Shown here: positions 16,965 to 26,411 of the stretch, in pieces
How the letters are laid out: the number at the start of each line of letters is the position of its first letter
How positions within the stretch are numbered: position 1 is the first letter of the stretch
NCBI GenBank assembly: GCA_013375475.1
Contig: JABXKD010000018.1
Location: 306-49,128 of the forward strand
Length of the DNA stretch: 48,823 nucleotides
Reading direction: 5' to 3'
From: Promethearchaeota archaeon
Lineage (GTDB): Archaea; Asgardarchaeota; Lokiarchaeia; Sigyniarchaeales; SOKP01
Translations under genes and position numbers: made by a program
The notes under the pieces: model-generated
Seen by the model: only the letters and a program-made list of their open reading frames with translations
The model's database searches: none
What the model was told of the DNA's origin: nothing

Positions 16965-18257
16965 TTAATTTACTCCATTATTTTGCTTTTTTAAACAGTA
17001 CCTACTAACTCCTATAAAAATTAGAATTAAAAAGAGGGTTGATGCAAAATTAAAAGGAAAATATGGCAAGGTTAACCAAATTACACCTGTGAAAACAAGA
17101 CTAAAGAAGTTTAAAAAGAAAAAACTAGGTTTTATGTATTTTCTGGTTATTTCTGAACTTCTCGGTAAAGTAAACATAGTTAAAATCAATAATGGCGTTA
17201 TTTGGAGTATATGATGATCCCATGTATCAAAATAAGCGAGAAACATAATCAAGATTCCAAAAAGATATCCAATTATCAAAGTGTTTACATGAGATCTTCT
17301 GAATATGTAGAAAATAAAACCCAAGACTCCAGTAATAAGAAGCACTCCAAGGAAAATAGGTAATACGCTTATCTCTTCTGAAGGAACTCCAAAGTATAAG
17401 AACATATTTGAAATTATTTTCGTAATACTAAATGAATGGTTTAAAAGCACAGTCTCAGAACCAGTAAAATTAGTGTTTAAAAATCCATCTAACAAATTAG
17501 GATACACTAAAAACATAATTAGATTTAATGATAATGGGAGCGCAACCCCTACTATTCTTATAACGCTTTTGGTAAATTTGAAAGTAATTTTCTTCTTTTC
17601 AAAATTATAACCAATTATTATTATAAAGGGAATCATGAATAGAGTCGTAGGTTTAATTATAATGCTTATCCCTAAGATCACACTTGCTATGAATTGTCTT
17701 TTATTATCCGAGTATTTAATAAAAATAAACAAAGATAATAGAATGAGTAACGTAACATACAAATTGATTTGTCCAAGAATATAGTTAAATAATTGGGGTA
17801 AACCGATTATGTAAAGGCAAATATATAGGATTACCCTTCTATCTTCCCTCTCATGATCAGTTCCTCTAACCAATATAACGATTTTGTAAAGGATCATCGA
17901 GATTATTATATTTAGAATCAAATTAATTAGGTTAAATATGATAAATCCTAACTCAAATCCCATCAAATAGTAAGGTACGAACATAATTGCTGATAATGGA
18001 AAATATCTAAAAGGCCAAATGTCAATGTAATTTAATGGGTTATAAAGATTGTTTGGATCGTTTACAAAAATCTCTCCTACTCTGTAATATACATAAAAAT
18101 CGCTCTGGGATCTAAATACAAATAAAGTGATAAGAGTTGAAAAGATAAAGAAAAAAATTTGAAGTAAGACACTATATCTAAAAATCTTAAGTTTCCAAAG
18201 TTCTGCTAAACGCGGTTTAAATCTACTTATGATTCTTTTTAATTCGAGCTTAGTCAT
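16965..18257 (-). CDS. GT87-family polyprenyl-phosphate glycosyltransferase, second copy
   Basis: This 430-residue membrane protein has about ten helices and the GT87 (DUF2029) features: a basic N-terminus, an acidic early loop (FRSQSDFYVYYRVGEIFVNDPNNLYNP), FRYFPLSAIMFVP, and LPQLFNYILGQINLYVTLLILLSL. GT87 enzymes move mannose or related sugars from polyprenyl-phosphate to glycans on the outer face of the membrane. It is clearly paralogous to the first gene of this operon. Its ATG overlaps the stop of the surface-protein gene by four bases (ATGA), implying translational coupling. The acceptor is not known; the coupled surface protein is a candidate. Confidence 0.85.
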   Translation of the reverse strand: MTKLELKRIISRFKPRLAELWKLKIFRYSVLLQIFFFIFSTLITLFVFRSQSDFYVYYRVGEIFVNDPNNLYNPLNYIDIWPFRYFPLSAIMFVPYYLMGFELGFIIFNLINLILNIIISMILYKIVILVRGTDHEREDRRVILYICLYIIGLPQLFNYILGQINLYVTLLILLSLFIFIKYSDNKRQFIASVILGISIIIKPTTLFMIPFIIIIGYNFEKKKITFKFTKSVIRIVGVALPLSLNLIMFLVYPNLLDGFLNTNFTGSETVLLNHSFSITKIISNMFLYFGVPSEEISVLPIFLGVLLITGVLGFIFYIFRRSHVNTLIIGYLFGILIMFLAYFDTWDHHILQITPLLILTMFTLPRSSEITRKYIKPSFFFLNFFSLVFTGVIWLTLPYFPFNFASTLFLILIFIGVSRYCLKKQNNGVN

Positions 18258-19045
18258 TTTGATCTATTTATAGATTCATTATTTCTTTGTTTTTTGACAT
18301 ATAAAATTATTGCGATAAAAAATGCTCCTATTAAACCTAGGGTTGCGGGTAATACATAAATGGGTAAAGATTCCAACTCAATATCGATTACGACTACATT
18401 TCCGCTTGTATATAATTTAAAGGTGCTTAAAATCCCATCGATGTTGTAGAATGCAATTATTAATATTCTTTCTGAAGGATAATCTGGCTGTAGAAAGTCC
18501 TTATCAATTTCTACATTAAGAGTTGGTAAAACGCGATTATCGATATCATACATACTGCTTAATTTTAGAGAGCCTATGTATTCACTAATTGGAACCGGGA
18601 ACCAGAATGGTACAAACGGAATAACATTCAACAAAGTATACTCAGTAGGGTATTGACTTGTGTCATCTAAATGGGTGAATTCTACATTATAATCGTAAGG
18701 ACCCCAATTTTCTTCATTACTCCACATCCAAATGTCAACATTTGCATATAATATTGTTGAATTTATAGATGAATTTTGTCGCCAACCATTTCCATTAATT
18801 TGCCATTTCATTCTTTTCCCTTGACTCAAGTTTTCAAATAAACCTACTCTACTCCAGTTTTCTCCAAATAAATCATTCATTTTATTATTATCACATACAT
18901 GGCAATTCCAAATTAATTCATCATTTATTTCAAAACCAAATTCATAATAATAAATCTTAGACGCAATTACATCTGAAGTAGAACTAATTAATGAAGTTGA
19001 GATAATAAAGATGATAGCGTAAAGATTTTTATCTCTAGTATTCAT
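18254..19045 (-). CDS. Membrane-anchored extracellular protein between two glycosyltransferases
   Basis: This 263-residue protein has an N-terminal hydrophobic segment (LYAIIFIISTSLISSTSDVIA) that acts as a signal peptide or anchor, an extracellular beta-rich domain, and a C-terminal helix (VLPATLGLIGAFFIAIILYV) with a basic tail. The ectodomain contains one close cysteine pair (CHVC near residue 48) and many Asn-x-Ser/Thr sites (such as NSSINST), so it could be N-glycosylated. The family is not recognised. Four-base ATGA overlaps tie it to GT87 genes on both sides, so it may be a glycosylation target or a partner of these enzymes. That role is inferred from position only. Confidence 0.8.
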   Translation of the reverse strand: MNTRDKNLYAIIFIISTSLISSTSDVIASKIYYYEFGFEINDELIWNCHVCDNNKMNDLFGENWSRVGLFENLSQGKRMKWQINGNGWRQNSSINSTILYANVDIWMWSNEENWGPYDYNVEFTHLDDTSQYPTEYTLLNVIPFVPFWFPVPISEYIGSLKLSSMYDIDNRVLPTLNVEIDKDFLQPDYPSERILIIAFYNIDGILSTFKLYTSGNVVVIDIELESLPIYVLPATLGLIGAFFIAIILYVKKQRNNESINRSK

Positions 19046-20319
19046 GAATCTCCCTCTTTAACATGTTCCATTTTTTTAACAATCAGGTATTTAGAAATAC
19101 CATAAAAAGTTAAAAATAGAAAAAAAGTTCCTACAAAATTAAATGGAAATATTGGATATGTAAAAAGCCAGATCCCAACAAATATAAGATCAAAGAAATT
19201 GAAAAAGAATAAACTAGGTTTAATATAATGTAATAAGTTGGAATGCCTTGGAAGATTGAAAATAATAATCATCATTAAAGGAATAAGATTTAAGAGGTGA
19301 TGATTCCAAGAATCGTAATAAGTGAGTAGCATTATTAACATTCCTATAGAATAGCCATATAAGATAGAATTTTTGGTTCTCCTCCTTAAAATAAAGATAA
19401 AAAATCCTAATCCTCCAATGATACCAGCGGAGGCGATTAATACAGTCAATTGACTAAATGGAATGTTAAACAAAAAACAAAAATTCGTAATTAGTTTTGT
19501 TAAACTGAAAGAATAATTTAAAGCGATAGGATTGCTTCCAGTAAAATTTGTTGAGAGAAAACCCCCCCATAGTTTAGGGAAGGCAACAAATAACACAAAA
19601 TTTGCCAAAACGGGTAATAATACTCCAATTAATCTTATAATGCTTGTAAAAAAATCAAATTTTAACTTTCTTTTCTCCAAATCAAAATGTATTATTAACA
19701 GAAATGGGATTAATAAGAGGGATGTTGGTTTAATTATAATACTAATCCCTAAAATAACGCTTCCAATAAACTGCCACGAGTTCTTTTTATACATAATGAA
19801 AATTAATAACGATATTAAAATGAAAATCGTGACGAATAGATTTATTTGACCGTAAATATAATTTAGAATGTGTGGTACTCCCATCAAGTAAAAACTAAGA
19901 TATAAAATCAATCTTTTATCGTCTTTTTCGTGATCTTGTCTCCGAATAATTTTTATAATTTTATACATAATCAAGCAGATTAAGATGTTAAGAATAAAAT
20001 TAAGGCAATTAAAGAGAATAAAAGCTAAGCCAAAATTTAAGAAAGAAAACGGAACAAAAAATAACGCAGAGAAAGGAAAATACCTAAAATCCCATATGTA
20101 ATTCGTTTGGTTATACAGATTCTCGATGTCTGTGAGAAAAATCCTCCCTGATTGATAAAATATGGCGAAATCATTTAATTGATAAAAAAATAGGAAAAAT
20201 AAAATAATAGACAAAGTAAAATAGATTATTTGAGCTAAAATTGCAAAGCGGAACACTTTTACGTCCCAAAACTCCTTAAGCTTTCCAATTATTCTCGAGA
20301 ATAAAGATAATAAAGTCAT
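19042..20319 (-). CDS. GT87-family polyprenyl-phosphate glycosyltransferase, first copy
   Basis: This 425-residue protein has about ten membrane helices and is paralogous to the last gene of this operon: matching FLFFYQLNDFAIFYQSGRIFLTDIENLYNQ, WDFRYFPFSALFFVPFSF and VPHILNYIYGQINLFVTIFILISL. The conserved acidic residues in the first outer loop are the likely catalytic ones in GT87. It opens the three-gene operon; the divergent alpha/beta hydrolase begins about 125 bases upstream. Both copies share the segment TNFTGS before a late helix. Sugar and acceptor cannot be read from the sequence. Confidence 0.85.
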   Translation of the reverse strand: MTLLSLFSRIIGKLKEFWDVKVFRFAILAQIIYFTLSIILFFLFFYQLNDFAIFYQSGRIFLTDIENLYNQTNYIWDFRYFPFSALFFVPFSFLNFGLAFILFNCLNFILNILICLIMYKIIKIIRRQDHEKDDKRLILYLSFYLMGVPHILNYIYGQINLFVTIFILISLLIFIMYKKNSWQFIGSVILGISIIIKPTSLLLIPFLLIIHFDLEKRKLKFDFFTSIIRLIGVLLPVLANFVLFVAFPKLWGGFLSTNFTGSNPIALNYSFSLTKLITNFCFLFNIPFSQLTVLIASAGIIGGLGFFIFILRRRTKNSILYGYSIGMLIMLLTYYDSWNHHLLNLIPLMMIIIFNLPRHSNLLHYIKPSLFFFNFFDLIFVGIWLFTYPIFPFNFVGTFFLFLTFYGISKYLIVKKMEHVKEGDS

Positions 20320-20445
20320 TTACTATTTCATAGATCACTCTTGTTATAAGTTTTAGAATTAGTCCATAACAATTAAATTTTTTAAATTCGGAAAAATAAC
20401 CAATTATAAATCACATAATTTTTGAATCAAAGAGGTATCTAACAA

Positions 20446-21339
20446 ATGAAATTATTAAAAACTCCGGAAATTAGGTTTGAAAACCTTCCTGATTTTCCAT
20501 TTGAACCCCACTATTTAGATGTTAAGAGGATTAGAATTCATTATTTAGACGAAGGGCCAAGGAGCTCAGAATGTGTGTTACTCATGCATGGAGAACCTTC
20601 TTGGTGCTTTTTATATAGATATATGATTCCTATTCTTATAAACGCAGGATACAGAACCTTGGCGCCCGATTTAGTAGGATTTGGGCGATCTGATAAACCA
20701 ACGGAACAAAGCGATCATACTTATCGTAAACATGTTGAGTGGATAATACAATGGGTAAGATTACTAAATCTTCAAAAAATAACTCTATTTTGTCAAGATT
20801 GGGGGTCCTTGATAGGTTTACGTGTTGCTATAGAAAATCAAGACCGATTCAGCAGAATTGTCTTGTCAAACGGAGGACTCCCAACAGGTGAGCAAAGAAT
20901 GAGTGATGCATTTTTAAATTGGAGAGAATTCTCAAGAACCGCAGATAAATTCGATGTTGGAAGGATAGTACAGGGGGGTACAATCAAGAACTTATCGAGA
21001 GATGTCATTAAAGCTTATGATGCGCCATTTCCGGACGACTCTTTTAAAGCTGGAGCTCGGATTATGCCTTCTTTAGTTCCTATTAGTAAAGATGATCCTG
21101 AACACCTAACTAATAAAAAGGCGATAGAGCAGTTTGGAAAATGGAAAAAACCTTTTCTAACAGCATTTTCTGACGGGGATCCTATCACGAAAGGAGGCGA
21201 AAAATTTTGGCAAGAAACCGTACCGGGTGCACAAAGTCAAAATCACACTACGATTAGAGATGCGGGACATTTCGTCCAAGAGGATCGAGGACCGGAACTA
21301 GCTAAACTTATTATAAGATTTATCAAAGATAATCCCTAA
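20446..21339 (+). CDS. Alpha/beta hydrolase, haloalkane dehalogenase-like
   Basis: This 297-residue protein has the haloalkane dehalogenase layout. HGEPSW (residues 48-53) forms the oxyanion region. CQDWG places the nucleophile as Asp118 with the halide-binding Trp119 next to it. FSDGDP (241-246) offers the acid and RDAGHF gives His275. A Trp at 159 in the cap could be a second halide ligand. Dehalogenases release halide and alcohol from haloalkanes; an Asp nucleophile also occurs in epoxide hydrolases, so that activity is possible. The HGEPxW motif with QDWG favours dehalogenase. It starts at ATG and stands alone, divergent from the GT87 operon. Confidence 0.85.
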   Translation: MKLLKTPEIRFENLPDFPFEPHYLDVKRIRIHYLDEGPRSSECVLLMHGEPSWCFLYRYMIPILINAGYRTLAPDLVGFGRSDKPTEQSDHTYRKHVEWIIQWVRLLNLQKITLFCQDWGSLIGLRVAIENQDRFSRIVLSNGGLPTGEQRMSDAFLNWREFSRTADKFDVGRIVQGGTIKNLSRDVIKAYDAPFPDDSFKAGARIMPSLVPISKDDPEHLTNKKAIEQFGKWKKPFLTAFSDGDPITKGGEKFWQETVPGAQSQNHTTIRDAGHFVQEDRGPELAKLIIRFIKDNP

Positions 21340-21508
21340 GCTCCTTTAACGAAAAGATTTAACTTCTACTTAAAAATTATTTTTTTTTAATGATTTCTAA
21401 ATGGAAGAAGTATGATAAACTATAATAAGCAAACGATCTAAATATTTTATTAATCATTTATTAGGTTAAAAATTTATTTTAATAAAATGATTGGAATAGT
21501 AGATTTCA

Positions 21509-22771
21509 ATGGGTACAGAACAAGTTTATTTGAAAATTGCTAATACTAAATTAATAAGCTTCAAGAAGTTAGAAGATGGGAGGATTATAGGCACGGGTAT
21601 TTTAAATCCTCTTATTAACAAATTAAGGTTATTCACAATGCTCTATTTACAATCAAAACTCTATAGGAATTATAACAATCTCGCAAGATATAAAGGGATG
21701 ATGGTAACAAATACTTTTGCGCCTCCAGTTGGAAGTCGAGCTCAGTTGCGTGCCCTTAAAGGATTGATTAAATCCCATATACTCGGAAAACCTTTTCCTC
21801 TTGCAATAACTTTTGCTGTGACCTATGATTGTATGTGCAATTGTGTCCATTGCAGTGCTGGAAAACATTACAGAGAGGGGGTACCATACCTCAGCACCGA
21901 GGAAGCTAAAGATCTTATTGATCAAGCCCAAAAACTAGGGATGTCTATAATTGCTTTCACTGGAGGAGAGCCCTTGATCCGGAAGGACCTTTTCGAGTTG
22001 ATCTCTTACGTTAATAAGAAAAAAACAATGCCTATTATGTTCACCAATGGATTATTGCTTACAGATGAAAATGTGGATAAATTAGTTGATGCAGGACTTT
22101 ACTCTATTTTTGTTAGCATTGATAGTCCCATTCCAGAGGAACATAATAGACTTAGAGGAATGCCAGGAATTTTTGAACAAGCAATTAAAGGGATTAAAAG
22201 ATTAAAATCAAAGGGGGTATTAGTAGGATTATCTTCCTATGCGACTCGTTCAGCAACCGAAAAAGGGATGTATAAAAAAATACACGAACTAGGGAAAGAA
22301 TTAGGAGTTCATAATATAATTCTCTTTGATGGAGTACCTACAGGAAATATGTTAAAAGACACCAGTGAGCTATTAACGCAAAGTTTGCACGAAGAGATTC
22401 ATGCTTATTCTGCTAAAATTTTTAAGAATAAAATTATTCCTCCTCTTTCCTCTCAAGCATGGCAGAACTCTGTAGAAGGAGTTTTGTCAGGAATCGGTTG
22501 CCTAGCTGCGAATATCCAATGTTATGCCTCAGCTTATGGTGATATAGCTCCCTGTGATTTTACTCCAATCTCTTTTGGTAATATTCATGAGCAATCTTTA
22601 AAGAGAATATGGAAATCAATGATAAATCATCCCGCTTATACTCATAGAAGTGATTTTTGTCGAATGCAGAATCCTCAATTCCGTCATACCTATATAGATC
22701 CTATCCCTGAGGACGCTAAACTACCATATCCGATAGAAAAGCTTCCCCGTGTAGATTATCGGAGTTACTAG
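21509..22771 (+). CDS. Radical SAM/SPASM protein
   Basis: This 420-residue protein has a radical SAM core beginning near residue 105, with the CxxxCxxC cluster motif in TYDCMCNCVHCS and the GGEPL motif (FTGGEPLIRKDLFELI). The C-terminus contains a SPASM/twitch-like cysteine set (GCLAANIQCYASAYGDIAPCDF, FGNI, then FCRMQ) for extra iron-sulfur clusters. Such enzymes modify peptides (PqqE and sactisynthase type), build haem or mature other enzymes. No precursor-peptide gene is evident next to it. An N-terminal extension of about 90 residues precedes the core. The start is ATG. Confidence 0.88.
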   Translation: MGTEQVYLKIANTKLISFKKLEDGRIIGTGILNPLINKLRLFTMLYLQSKLYRNYNNLARYKGMMVTNTFAPPVGSRAQLRALKGLIKSHILGKPFPLAITFAVTYDCMCNCVHCSAGKHYREGVPYLSTEEAKDLIDQAQKLGMSIIAFTGGEPLIRKDLFELISYVNKKKTMPIMFTNGLLLTDENVDKLVDAGLYSIFVSIDSPIPEEHNRLRGMPGIFEQAIKGIKRLKSKGVLVGLSSYATRSATEKGMYKKIHELGKELGVHNIILFDGVPTGNMLKDTSELLTQSLHEEIHAYSAKIFKNKIIPPLSSQAWQNSVEGVLSGIGCLAANIQCYASAYGDIAPCDFTPISFGNIHEQSLKRIWKSMINHPAYTHRSDFCRMQNPQFRHTYIDPIPEDAKLPYPIEKLPRVDYRSY

Positions 22772-22793
22772 AATAAAGTAGAAAAAAATAAAA

Positions 22794-23597
22794 TTAATTA
22801 TTCTCTATTATGGCAACAGGTCTTACCCACGCAGCACTTGCTCCTAAAATTTTAATAGGAAAACAACTTATCTTGAATCCATAGGACGGAAGTTTATCTA
22901 AATTAGTCAATTTTTCCATCTGATAATATTCTCTCTCAATACCCGCGTAATGACCTTCCCAAATTAGACTTTTATCTCCTGTCTCACGGAATTCTTTAGC
23001 TTGAATATGAAAAGGACGATCCCAACCCGCTGCGTCAGTTCCAACTACTTTTATCCCCTGATCGACAAGCCAAATTGTCCCTTCTCGCCCTACTCCCGTG
23101 TAATCTGTCCAATATTTTAGAGTATCCCAATATTTATCAGCACCAGTCCGAATAAGAACAATATCTAAGGATTTTAATGTATAATCTATTTTTTGAAGAG
23201 CTTCTTGAATATCATCAGAGCTTATTAAATCCCCTGGCTCTTTATGTGTCATGTCTAACACAACCCCATCACTGAAACAGTATTCGATAGGGATTTCATC
23301 AATAGTTTTTGATTTTTTCCCTTCACTTGTCGGATGGTAATGCCATGGAGCGTCCATATGTGTGCCCATATGAACTCCCAAAGATAAAAAATCATCAGCC
23401 CAGGCTAATCCATCCGGAAGATCTTCACCGGAAATTCCTGGAAATGATTTAACCATAATGGACACATTTTCTTTATGACTTGCGTGTTTTATCTTTGCAG
23501 ATAAATTTTCTTCAAGATATTTAAATTTTGGTGGCAAATCACCTAGGCCTTCCTTAATTTCCAAACTCAAATCGACAAATCGTGTATTATTAACCAT
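22794..23597 (-). CDS. Cyclase-family metal-dependent hydrolase (kynurenine formamidase-like)
   Basis: This 267-residue protein has the family metal motif HMGTHMDAPWHYHP near residue 85 (HxGTHxDxPxH) and the opening FVDLSLEIKEGL. Members include arylformamidases, isatin hydrolases and polyketide cyclases that use metal bound by these His and Asp residues. VLIRTGADKYW and VVGTDAAGWDRP are the later conserved strands. The exact substrate is unknown: no tryptophan-degradation genes adjoin. It converges with the radical SAM gene, ending about 20 bases from it. The ATG start is clear. Confidence 0.87.
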   Translation of the reverse strand: MVNNTRFVDLSLEIKEGLGDLPPKFKYLEENLSAKIKHASHKENVSIMVKSFPGISGEDLPDGLAWADDFLSLGVHMGTHMDAPWHYHPTSEGKKSKTIDEIPIEYCFSDGVVLDMTHKEPGDLISSDDIQEALQKIDYTLKSLDIVLIRTGADKYWDTLKYWTDYTGVGREGTIWLVDQGIKVVGTDAAGWDRPFHIQAKEFRETGDKSLIWEGHYAGIEREYYQMEKLTNLDKLPSYGFKISCFPIKILGASAAWVRPVAIIENN

Positions 23598-23858
23598 CTT
23601 AATAAATACTCCTTAGCTTTTAATACATTTAATAATTTTCACCTTAAATACAATGGAAGAATGAGTTAAAAATTCTATTTAATCTTTTAGAAAATATAAG
23701 AAATGAGTGAGATTGATTTAGATATAGAACTCAGAAATACTAGGAAACATATTTCCAATAATATAAAGAATTAAATCTCTTATTTTTTTTTGAAAAAAGT
23801 TAAAACAAGGAGAAAATTTACTTATTTAGTTAAATATTATCTTAGAAGGAATTAAGAA

Positions 23859-25286
23859 ATGTCATTTATACAGAGTAAAGAGATGAAATCAACTTTTGGG
23901 ATTATTTTAGGAAATAGAGATGTATTTCCAGATCATTTAGTAAAAACGGGTAGAAGTGATATAATAGAGGTAATGAATGAATTAGGATATAATTATGTTA
24001 TTTTGAATAAAGAAGATACGCCATTAGGGGCAGTAGAGACTTACTCAGATGCTAAAAAGTGTGCAGAACTTTTCAAAAAGAATTCTGATAAAATTTCGGG
24101 GATAATTTTATGTCTTTGCAATTTTGGTGACGAGAAAGCTATAGCAAACGCTATAAAGCTATCAGAATTGAATGTTCCAATCCTCGTTCAAGCGTCTTCA
24201 GATGAGATCGAAAAAATGGGGAGAGAATTTCGAAGAGATGCTTTTTGCGGAAAAATATCCGTATGTAGCGTGTTGTACCAACATGGAATTCCATTTACTC
24301 TAACGGGAACACATACTTGCTCAATTACCTCAAAGCAATTTAAAGTAGATATGCTTCAGTTTGCTAGCGTATGTAAAATTGTAAAAAAACTTAAGAATGT
24401 AAGATTTGGACAAATTGGTACCAGACCCAACGCTTTTGAAACCGTGAGATATAGCGAAAAAATTTTGGAATTCCATGGTATAACCATAGAACCAATTGAT
24501 TTGTCTGAAATATTTGGAGAAATTAGCAGACTAGAGGATAACAATTCAAAAGTAAAGGAAAAAATAGAGTTCATTAAAAATTATACCCCTACTACAACAT
24601 TTCCTGAAGATGGATTATTAAAACTAGCAAAATTAGCCGTTGTTGTAGAAAAGTGGGTCTCAGAAAATGAATTAGATGGATTTGCTTTTCAATGTTGGCC
24701 TTCTATTCAAGATAATTTTGGAATTGTACCATGCGCCGTAATGAGCATGTTTAGCGAAGGATTAGTGCCCGCTGCTTGTGAAGTTGATATTTCGGGACTA
24801 ATTGGGATGTATATTTTACAACTTGCAACTGATACACCCTCAGCGATTTTAGATTGGAATAATAATTACGGAGATGATCCTAACAAAATGGTGCTCTTTC
24901 ATTGTAGTAATCTTCCAAAATCGTTTTTTAAAGACACTAAAATGACAATACACCCTATTATTTCAGATCTCAAGGGAGGTGATCTTAGTTTTGGAGCTAT
25001 TCAAGGTAGAATTAAATCTGAACCTTGTACGTTATTAAGGATCGAGACAGACGATATTTACGGAGAAATAAAAGCTTTATTAGTAGAAGGTAATTACACC
25101 GATGATCTTTTAGATACATTTGGAGGCTATGGCGTAATAGAAATTCCTAATTTACAAGATGTTTTGAAAGTACTATGTAAAGAAGGATTCGCTCACCATG
25201 TAGCCGCCTCGTTAAACAGTGTTGCAGATATCATATCTGAAGCTCTTTCAAACTATTTAGGATGGGATTTAATTTACCCAAAATAA
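23859..25286 (+). CDS. L-fucose/L-arabinose isomerase-fold protein
   Basis: This 475-residue protein follows the FucI/AraA-like fold (COG2407-type) through its whole length. It opens with a Rossmann-like domain (FGIILGNRDVFPDH, then ISGIILCLCNFGDEKAI). The central domain includes DGFAFQCWPSIQDNFGIVPCAVMSMFSEGLVPAACEVD, where the Glu and Asp are the probable metal ligands, and LDWNNNYGDDPNKMVLFHCSNLP supplies the late histidine. The length suits the family (450-500). Relatives isomerise or act on sugars, but many archaeal members are uncharacterised. No sugar kinase or transporter adjoins, so the substrate is open. Confidence 0.8.
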   Translation: MSFIQSKEMKSTFGIILGNRDVFPDHLVKTGRSDIIEVMNELGYNYVILNKEDTPLGAVETYSDAKKCAELFKKNSDKISGIILCLCNFGDEKAIANAIKLSELNVPILVQASSDEIEKMGREFRRDAFCGKISVCSVLYQHGIPFTLTGTHTCSITSKQFKVDMLQFASVCKIVKKLKNVRFGQIGTRPNAFETVRYSEKILEFHGITIEPIDLSEIFGEISRLEDNNSKVKEKIEFIKNYTPTTTFPEDGLLKLAKLAVVVEKWVSENELDGFAFQCWPSIQDNFGIVPCAVMSMFSEGLVPAACEVDISGLIGMYILQLATDTPSAILDWNNNYGDDPNKMVLFHCSNLPKSFFKDTKMTIHPIISDLKGGDLSFGAIQGRIKSEPCTLLRIETDDIYGEIKALLVEGNYTDDLLDTFGGYGVIEIPNLQDVLKVLCKEGFAHHVAASLNSVADIISEALSNYLGWDLIYPK

Positions 25287-25292
25287 ATATCA

Positions 25293-26381
25293 CTACTTTC
25301 TTTTTATTTTCAATTCTTTTTCAAAAAAGCCTGAATTAATTAATTCCTTTTTTTCTTCGTCAATGTGAGCATAAGATTCAATTAAATCTTTTGGGTTTGT
25401 AGAATTTTGTTCATTTTTTCTAATATTAATTAACCTCTTCCGGGTTAAGTATATTGAGTATTTTGAAATATCACAACCTATCCACTTTCTATTTAATTTA
25501 TCAGCAACCATTATAGTAGTTCCAGAACCACAGAAAAAATCCGCCACAATATCTCCTTCGTTACTGCCAATTTTAATTATCCGCTCTAGCAAATCGTGGT
25601 GCTTTTGTGTTGGAAAACCGGTCCACTCTTTTGAAGCAGGTTGCAAACAAGGTATTTTCCAAACATCGTCTAATTTTTTGTCTGTTACAGTTCTATAGAT
25701 AACATGACCATTTTCATCCTTAGCATTTTTCAATACTCCATTTACCATTTCTCGTTTAAGCTGTTTTGTAGGTTTTTTACGGTGGATTCTTTGTTCGTTA
25801 AAAGTAAAATTCGACGATTTCGAATACACCAAAATATTATCATGTGCCCGAGGAAGGTTTTTTTTTCCAGCAGAATATTTATTGTAATAGTACCAGATAA
25901 TTTCATTTATGAATCGATTCTTTCCAAAAATTTCATCTAAGATTAATTTCATATAATGACTTGCGTGCCAGTCAAGATGAATAAAAATTACACCGTTTTT
26001 TGATAATAGCTTCTTAAAATTAGTAATCCTTTCGTATAGCATTTGTAAATACGAGTCTAAGTCCTTATTCCAGCAATCAAAATAAGCTATCGAATCATAT
26101 TTAGTGGCTCCTTCTAAAACACTAATATTGTAATTGGAGCCCGAAAAGAAAGGGGGGTCGAGGTAAATCAAATCAATTTTTTCTTCGAAATTATTCAGTA
26201 AGTGATATGATACATTTAAATTATCACCCCAAAATAACATGTTTTTCCAATTTTGGTTATTACTAGCCTTTTTACGCTGAGATATCACTTCAATTCTGGT
26301 ATAGTAATCTCGATATGTGGTTTTTAATTTAGAATAATTATTTAAGGGGTCCTTCTTGTTTTCCCAGATTAGCTTTACCAT
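25293..26381 (-). CDS. Beta-class site-specific DNA methyltransferase
   Basis: In this 362-residue enzyme the catalytic motif YLDPPFF (residues 74-79) precedes the S-adenosylmethionine motif DFFCGSGTT (281-289), the order of beta-class enzymes. DPPF favours N6-adenine methylation; N4-cytosine cannot be excluded. Between them lies a variable region of about 140 residues for target recognition, with TGFPTQKHHDLLERII just before the cofactor loop. No restriction endonuclease, specificity subunit or helicase lies on either side, so it looks solitary. It converges with the FucI-like gene, six bases apart. The target sequence cannot be predicted. Confidence 0.9.
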   Translation of the reverse strand: MVKLIWENKKDPLNNYSKLKTTYRDYYTRIEVISQRKKASNNQNWKNMLFWGDNLNVSYHLLNNFEEKIDLIYLDPPFFSGSNYNISVLEGATKYDSIAYFDCWNKDLDSYLQMLYERITNFKKLLSKNGVIFIHLDWHASHYMKLILDEIFGKNRFINEIIWYYYNKYSAGKKNLPRAHDNILVYSKSSNFTFNEQRIHRKKPTKQLKREMVNGVLKNAKDENGHVIYRTVTDKKLDDVWKIPCLQPASKEWTGFPTQKHHDLLERIIKIGSNEGDIVADFFCGSGTTIMVADKLNRKWIGCDISKYSIYLTRKRLINIRKNEQNSTNPKDLIESYAHIDEEKKELINSGFFEKELKIKRK

Positions 26382-26411
26382 GATTAACCAATAATTTAAG
26401 ATTAAAAGAAA

